DNA of 9,894 nt, taken from Acidobacteriota bacterium (lineage in GTDB: Bacteria; Acidobacteriota; Terriglobia; Terriglobales; Acidobacteriaceae). The stretch lies in assembly GCA_021841795.1 (NCBI GenBank), contig JAKCDN010000083.1, positions 1-9,894 of the forward strand. Direction: 5' to 3'. The position numbers and the translations under genes are program-made. The notes below the pieces were generated by a model. The model saw only the letters and a list, made by a program, of their open reading frames with translations. It was not told the origin of the DNA and made no database searches. Position 1 is the stretch's first letter; each line of letters starts with the position of its first letter. Positions 6,679 through 9,894 of the stretch are shown piece after piece.

Positions 6679-7647
6679 CTACGCACGACGGTAAAAGCGC
6701 CCGATCAGGGTGGCGAGAGCGCAGGCGAGGCGCTTGCCGCGCAGTTGAAGCGGAGCATAGGCGCGGATGGGCGCGTCGGCGTGCGCGAGAAACGACTTCA
6801 TGGCCGCGGAGGGCGGCGAGCCGCGGAGGGCACGGGCGAGGAACGAGCCGCGCCAGGGCTTTTGCCCTACGGCATGGTGCATGGCCGTGGATGCTCCATA
6901 GATAAAACCCATGCCCTGCGGTCCCAGCGTGGAAAGCGGGTGTCTGGCGTACATGACGGCGATATTCAAGGCGTCCTGATCGACGATATTGAAGGGATTT
7001 TCGCGGCTGCCGTGGGCCAGTTTTCCGAGGTCGCAGCCGAGCGATTGCGCGCAGAGGATGAGGCGGCTCCATTGCTCAAGGAAATCCGCGGCGGCGGCGG
7101 GGACGCCGACCATGCCGGCGTTGTAGTAGTGGTTTACGGCGCGGGGATCGTGAAGGCCGAGGCCGGCGGCAATCTGCATCCACTGGCGGCGCAGCGGGGC
7201 ATCGGCGGGAAAGACGTTATCGACGATCTCCTGGCAGAGGGCGATGCCGTGGCGCTGCCAGTTGCTGAAGAACGCCCAGCTTGACTGGAGAAAGATGTCG
7301 GGATCGAAGTACCAGAGGTAGGACGCGGCGCGGGCTTCGCCGGCGAGGAGGCGCAGCATGAAGTCGGGCTTGTAGTTGGTCAGGTGGATGGAAGTATCGA
7401 GCTTGAGGAAGATGATGCGGAGCTGCCCGGCCACGCGGAAGGCATGGGCGACGCCGGGAACAGGCTCCAGGCGGTCGGTCCAGGGCGGCAGCGGGCCGCG
7501 ATAGCCCGCCCAGAGGTCGCCTGCGAATCCGGCGCGGACGAGGGAGTTGACGAAGGCGGCGAGGCCGAGATGATAGTCGCCTTCAAAGAGGGTGCAGACG
7601 GCGGTTTCGGCGTTGTGCGGATGAAGCGCGCTGCCGGTATCACTCAT
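6679..7647 (-). CDS. GT8-like glycosyltransferase
   Basis: The product is 322 residues with no signal peptide or clear membrane segment, so it probably acts in the cytoplasm. Retaining GT8-type features occur in order: an N-terminal strand AVCTLFEGDYHLG (about 16-28), the metal/nucleotide-sugar DxD within YFDPDIF (D115, D117), NAGMVGV (176-182), DQDALN (223-228), and H257 with GQKPW (261-265). The last resembles the H..G..KPW motif that contacts the sugar nucleotide in LgtC-type enzymes. The ATG at 7647 is chosen because AAGGA lies 8 nt upstream. An ATG at 7656 overlaps that motif, and longer versions run into the upstream gene. It overlaps the upstream glycosyltransferase stop by 8 bp (ATGAGTGA), implying translational coupling. 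It probably adds a sugar to the lipid-linked repeat unit; donor and acceptor cannot be read from sequence. Confidence 0.78.
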   Translation of the reverse strand: MSDTGSALHPHNAETAVCTLFEGDYHLGLAAFVNSLVRAGFAGDLWAGYRGPLPPWTDRLEPVPGVAHAFRVAGQLRIIFLKLDTSIHLTNYKPDFMLRLLAGEARAASYLWYFDPDIFLQSSWAFFSNWQRHGIALCQEIVDNVFPADAPLRRQWMQIAAGLGLHDPRAVNHYYNAGMVGVPAAAADFLEQWSRLILCAQSLGCDLGKLAHGSRENPFNIVDQDALNIAVMYARHPLSTLGPQGMGFIYGASTAMHHAVGQKPWRGSFLARALRGSPPSAAMKSFLAHADAPIRAYAPLQLRGKRLACALATLIGRFYRRA

Positions 7648-8542
7648 GGGAGCCATCCTTGCATTGCTCGAGTATGCGGGGCATGCCGTATTTATAAAGG
7701 ACATGGCGAACGGTGCCGGTGAAGTGCCGGGCCGCAATCGCGGAGTAGTCTACATCTTCCTCCCAGTAGAACTGGCGGCGATTGCTGATGACGTAGCGGG
7801 CGGGCGGCAGGGCGCAGGCGCCGGACTGGCGCAGCATGATGCTGAGGACGGTCTGCTCCGCGTACCAGGTGGTCCAGGATGGGGGCTGAGCCGCGAGGAT
7901 GCGCGCGGCGAGCTCGATGGGAAGCGAAGCCTGGGGGAGGAAAAGAAAACCGCTGTTGAACCTGGGGAGCAGGTCGAGGCCGAGGCGGTTGGCGCTGCCG
8001 ACGACGGCGGGGTCGCGCGCGCCGTCAACCTCTTCGGCGAAGTAGCAGGCGGTGTTGGCGGCGATGGCGCGCAGCAGCTCATGGGGGCGGCTGAAGGCGA
8101 GGACATCGAAGTCAGAATAGAGCAGCGGGCCGCGACGGGAGAGCGCGAGAAGCAGGGCCAGCTTGCGGCCGGTGGGATAGCCGGTGAAGAAGCGTTCACA
8201 CTCCGGGGCCAGGGCGCAGACTTCGCGACAGGCCCACAGGGGCGAATCGACCGCGATGCCGGGGAACAGGCGGTGCGCGGCCTCAAGATCGGGCGCGGAG
8301 AGCGCGCCATCGACGGCGATCTGCAAGACGCAGCCGGCCTCGCGGAGGAAGCGGTGCCAGCTCCACGCCGCCCACAGGGCATCGTGAAAGCCGGCGGGGG
8401 TGGTGAGAACGACAAAGGGAATGCCGCCGTCGCGGACGGGCTGCGGCGGCAACTGGGCGAAGCGGGAACGGATGGGATAACGGCGCCGCGTCTCCCACCA
8501 CCAGACAGGCCTGGTGGTCATCTTGCGGAAGAGGCGATTCAC
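7640..8542 (-). CDS. DxD glycosyltransferase, unassigned family
   Basis: The product is about 300 residues. Its GT-A-like features are an N-terminal strand IPFVVLTTPAGFHDA (about 41-55), a DxD in LLYSDFDVLAF (D144, D146), FNSGFLFL (195-202) and EQTVLS (229-234). That order (metal site, NSG, late acidic-Gln motif) parallels the GT8-like neighbour, so the two may be distant relatives. The basic, Trp-rich N-terminus (RKMTTRPVWWW) could sit at the membrane surface. The start is uncertain. GTG 8542 is given because codons after it keep the local G/C third-position bias, but ATG 8521 is equally possible and neither has a good ribosome-binding site. Further upstream extension runs into the family 2 gene and reads as noise. 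It lies 88 bp after the GT2 stop and overlaps the next gene by 8 bp. Its sugar specificity is unknown. Confidence 0.72.
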   Translation of the reverse strand: MNRLFRKMTTRPVWWWETRRRYPIRSRFAQLPPQPVRDGGIPFVVLTTPAGFHDALWAAWSWHRFLREAGCVLQIAVDGALSAPDLEAAHRLFPGIAVDSPLWACREVCALAPECERFFTGYPTGRKLALLLALSRRGPLLYSDFDVLAFSRPHELLRAIAANTACYFAEEVDGARDPAVVGSANRLGLDLLPRFNSGFLFLPQASLPIELAARILAAQPPSWTTWYAEQTVLSIMLRQSGACALPPARYVISNRRQFYWEEDVDYSAIAARHFTGTVRHVLYKYGMPRILEQCKDGSHE

Positions 8543-8630
8543 GCGGAGAGAGCTTTCATGAGGGTATTTTGTACGCGGCGGAGACGCACTGCCGGAGCGC
8601 CGCAGGCGACGCCCGGAAGCACGAGACCGA

Positions 8631-9554
8631 TCAGACGGGCCGAACCAGCTCCGGGACCAGCTTGCGGAGGAGGGTTTTGCGCGCGCTGACGAACGACTTG
8701 AGAAATCTGATGCGCAACTGGCGGCGCGCTTCAAGGCGCAGCGGGCGATCGAGACGCGGGTCACGGGTGAGACTGCGGAGCAGCGCGTAGGGCTCGAGAT
8801 CGCCGCGCACGTTGTAACGGGTGCTCTTGGCGTCATCATGCTGACGGTAGTAGCCGGTGATGGACGGGACGAGCCGATAGTGACAGCCCTCAAGGGAGAG
8901 GCGCCAGAAGAACTCCTGATCCATGGCGAAGTGCAGATGGTCCTGGAGGAAGAATCCACGGTCGAAGATGCGGCGGCGGAAGAACATGCTTTGATTCATG
9001 ACGCAGAGCTGCCGCAGCATGCGCCGACGGGAGAACTCGCGGCCGCTCTCGAAGAGCCAGGGGGGCTGACAAAGGTGTCCCTGGAAGCCGCGGACGGCGC
9101 CGTGGAGGATGTCGGAGCCGGGATGGCGCGCGGCGGCCAGCGCGGCCTCGCGAAAGGCGCCGGGGCCGTAGAAGTCGTCGGAGTTCTGCCAGCCGATGAG
9201 CTCGCCGGCGGCGAGGCGGAAGCCGCGATTGGCCGCGGCCGACTGGCCTTCGCCTTTTTCCACGATGCAGCGGACCCAGGGGGAGTAGCGCGCGAGGAGA
9301 TCGAGGCTGCCGTCGGTGGAGCCGCCGTCGACGACGATGTGCTCGACGGCGGGATAGCCCTGGAGGAGGATGGAGCGGATGGTTTCCTCAATGAACGGCT
9401 GTTGATTGAGGTGGGGGGTGACGATGGTGATGGCGGGCCAGGGAGCTCCGCCGGGCATGGCAAGGGGAAGCGGCTCGGAGGCCACGGTCCAGGGCCATCC
9501 GGACTTGCCCTGCGGCGGCGCGGGCAGTTCATCCAATGCCGGGCATTTGATCAT
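8631..9554 (-). CDS. Family 2 glycosyltransferase
   Basis: The product is 307 residues with a GT-A fold catalytic domain from about residue 40. It has ITIVTPHLNQ (the opening strand), VVDGGSTDGS (D76, D81), and WQNSDDF with the metal-binding D126/D127. It also has QSMFF (188-192) and MDQEFFWRL, where D212 or E214 is the likely general base. The N-terminal lead (ALDELPAPPQGKSGWPW) is a segment I recall in front of other GT2 enzymes of polysaccharide clusters. The C-terminus is Arg/Lys-rich without a membrane segment, so it is a soluble or peripheral inverting transferase. The ATG at 9554 overlaps the upstream stop as ATGA. There is no ribosome-binding site, so reinitiation after the membrane protein is likely. 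A 24-nt hairpin lies just upstream. Donor sugar is unknown. Confidence 0.9.
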   Translation of the reverse strand: MIKCPALDELPAPPQGKSGWPWTVASEPLPLAMPGGAPWPAITIVTPHLNQQPFIEETIRSILLQGYPAVEHIVVDGGSTDGSLDLLARYSPWVRCIVEKGEGQSAAANRGFRLAAGELIGWQNSDDFYGPGAFREAALAAARHPGSDILHGAVRGFQGHLCQPPWLFESGREFSRRRMLRQLCVMNQSMFFRRRIFDRGFFLQDHLHFAMDQEFFWRLSLEGCHYRLVPSITGYYRQHDDAKSTRYNVRGDLEPYALLRSLTRDPRLDRPLRLEARRQLRIRFLKSFVSARKTLLRKLVPELVRPV

Positions 9555-9894
9555 GAGGGAATTTCCCGAGGTGCGGAGGCCGCGGCCGGACAGCCGCGGC
9601 CGCTGGGAAGGATACGCCGCAGATTCCAAGCGTGGCGGAGGCAGACGGCGTTGAGAATGGCGAGCAATCCGACATATTGCAGAAAGCTGACCAGGGGCAC
9701 ATGGAGGTTGCAGCGAAAGGCGATGGCCGGGCCGGCGAAGCCTACGACCAGAATGACGCAATACAGGGCCCAGCGGCGTGGGGCTCCGGCCAGAGCGGCG
9801 GCGAGGATGATGAGCACGGGAACAAGGATGGTGAGGTCGCAGTAGGCGAAGCGCTGGGGCGCAAAGAGCTCAAGATTCAGGGGCGCGAGAAAGA
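9551..9894 (-). CDS. C-terminal part of a multi-span membrane protein (5' partial)
   Basis: The frame is open from the right edge of the window to a TGA at 9553-9551, giving at least 114 residues, so the start lies outside. The visible part contains about three hydrophobic segments: around TILVPVLIILAAAL, then YCVILVVGFAGPAIAF, then VSFLQYVGLLAILNAV. It ends in a short basic, Gly/Ala/Pro-rich cytoplasmic-looking tail. A GTG at 9817 is in frame but falls inside a hydrophobic stretch and is probably not the start. In this context it could be a membrane glycosyltransferase of the GT87/GT39 type, a polymerase or a transporter; the fragment does not decide. It overlaps the GT2 start by 4 bp, so it heads or continues the leftward glycosyltransferase operon. 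Confidence 0.7.
   Translation of the reverse strand, partial: FLAPLNLELFAPQRFAYCDLTILVPVLIILAAALAGAPRRWALYCVILVVGFAGPAIAFRCNLHVPLVSFLQYVGLLAILNAVCLRHAWNLRRILPSGRGCPAAASAPREIPS
9578..9601. repeat. Inverted repeat with perfect 9-bp all-GC stem
   Basis: GGCCGCGGC (9578-9586) and GCCGCGGCC (9593-9601) are exact reverse complements separated by the 6-base loop CGGACA. The hairpin lies inside the last codons of the membrane protein gene and ends 23 nt before the GT2 start on the minus strand. There is no T-tract, so it is not a standard intrinsic terminator. It would be very stable in the mRNA and could affect ribosome transit, processing or start-site access. Confidence 0.55.

Noticed and set aside
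6668..6679. A short GCGGG-AG-CCCGC inverted repeat between galE and the GT8-like gene, considered as a terminator
   Set aside because: The loop is too small for the full stem, the usable stem is only 4 bp, and no T-tract follows on either strand.
5667..6686. A 339-codon minus-strand frame antisense to galE
   Set aside because: Its Arg/Gln/His-rich translation is typical of an antisense shadow, and galE is certain on the other strand.
9555..9761. A 69-codon N-terminal extension of the GT2 enzyme
   Set aside because: It overlaps the membrane protein gene in another frame and is Arg/Pro-rich noise; the ATG at 9554 directly precedes recognisable GT2 sequence.

Overview
This window looks like part of a surface-polysaccharide (exopolysaccharide or capsule) locus from a high-GC bacterium. 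Coding regions are rich in GCG, CTG and GAG codons with strong G/C bias at third positions. The combination of a ~600-residue Wzi-family protein, a WcaF-like acetyltransferase and small glycosyltransferases resembles Acidobacteriota (Terriglobia). That placement is an inference from gene content and style; no rRNA or marker gene is present to prove it.

Layout. Positions 2-319 (+) are the end of an unrecognised gene whose stop overlaps the stop of the convergent gene. 316-2127 (-) encodes a secreted outer-membrane Wzi-type capsule assembly protein. 2131-2478 has no convincing gene. 2479-2694 (+) encodes a tiny four-cysteine zinc-ribbon-like protein. 2767-5495 (-) is a sugar-nucleotide and decoration block, transcribed gmd -> fcl -> wcaF-like. 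The gmd/fcl pair overlaps by 8 bp, and the acetyltransferase has a candidate promoter of its own. 5496-5657 is a divergent intergenic region with two perfect palindromes and a -10-like element. 5658-6638 (+) is galE. 6679-9894 (-) is a compact block transcribed as: C-terminal part of a membrane protein (cut by the window edge), a family 2 glycosyltransferase, a DxD glycosyltransferase of unassigned family, and a GT8-like glycosyltransferase. Two of its three junctions are 4- and 8-bp overlaps.

How it fits together. Gmd and Fcl convert GDP-mannose to GDP-L-fucose, and GalE interconverts UDP-glucose and UDP-galactose. Three glycosyltransferases would assemble the glycan and the WcaF-like enzyme would O-acetylate it. 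The membrane protein may polymerise, export or glycosylate, and the Wzi-like protein would act at the outer membrane. Together they predict a fucose- and galactose-containing, acetylated surface glycan. Genes for making GDP-mannose, the initiating transferase, flippase, polymerase and Wza/Wzc are not in the window. I saw no rRNA, tRNA, CRISPR, insertion sequence or phage gene. The most unusual points are the small zinc-ribbon gene, the 9-bp all-GC hairpin just before a glycosyltransferase start, the near-leaderless promoter layout of the acetyltransferase, and the palindromic divergent promoter region.
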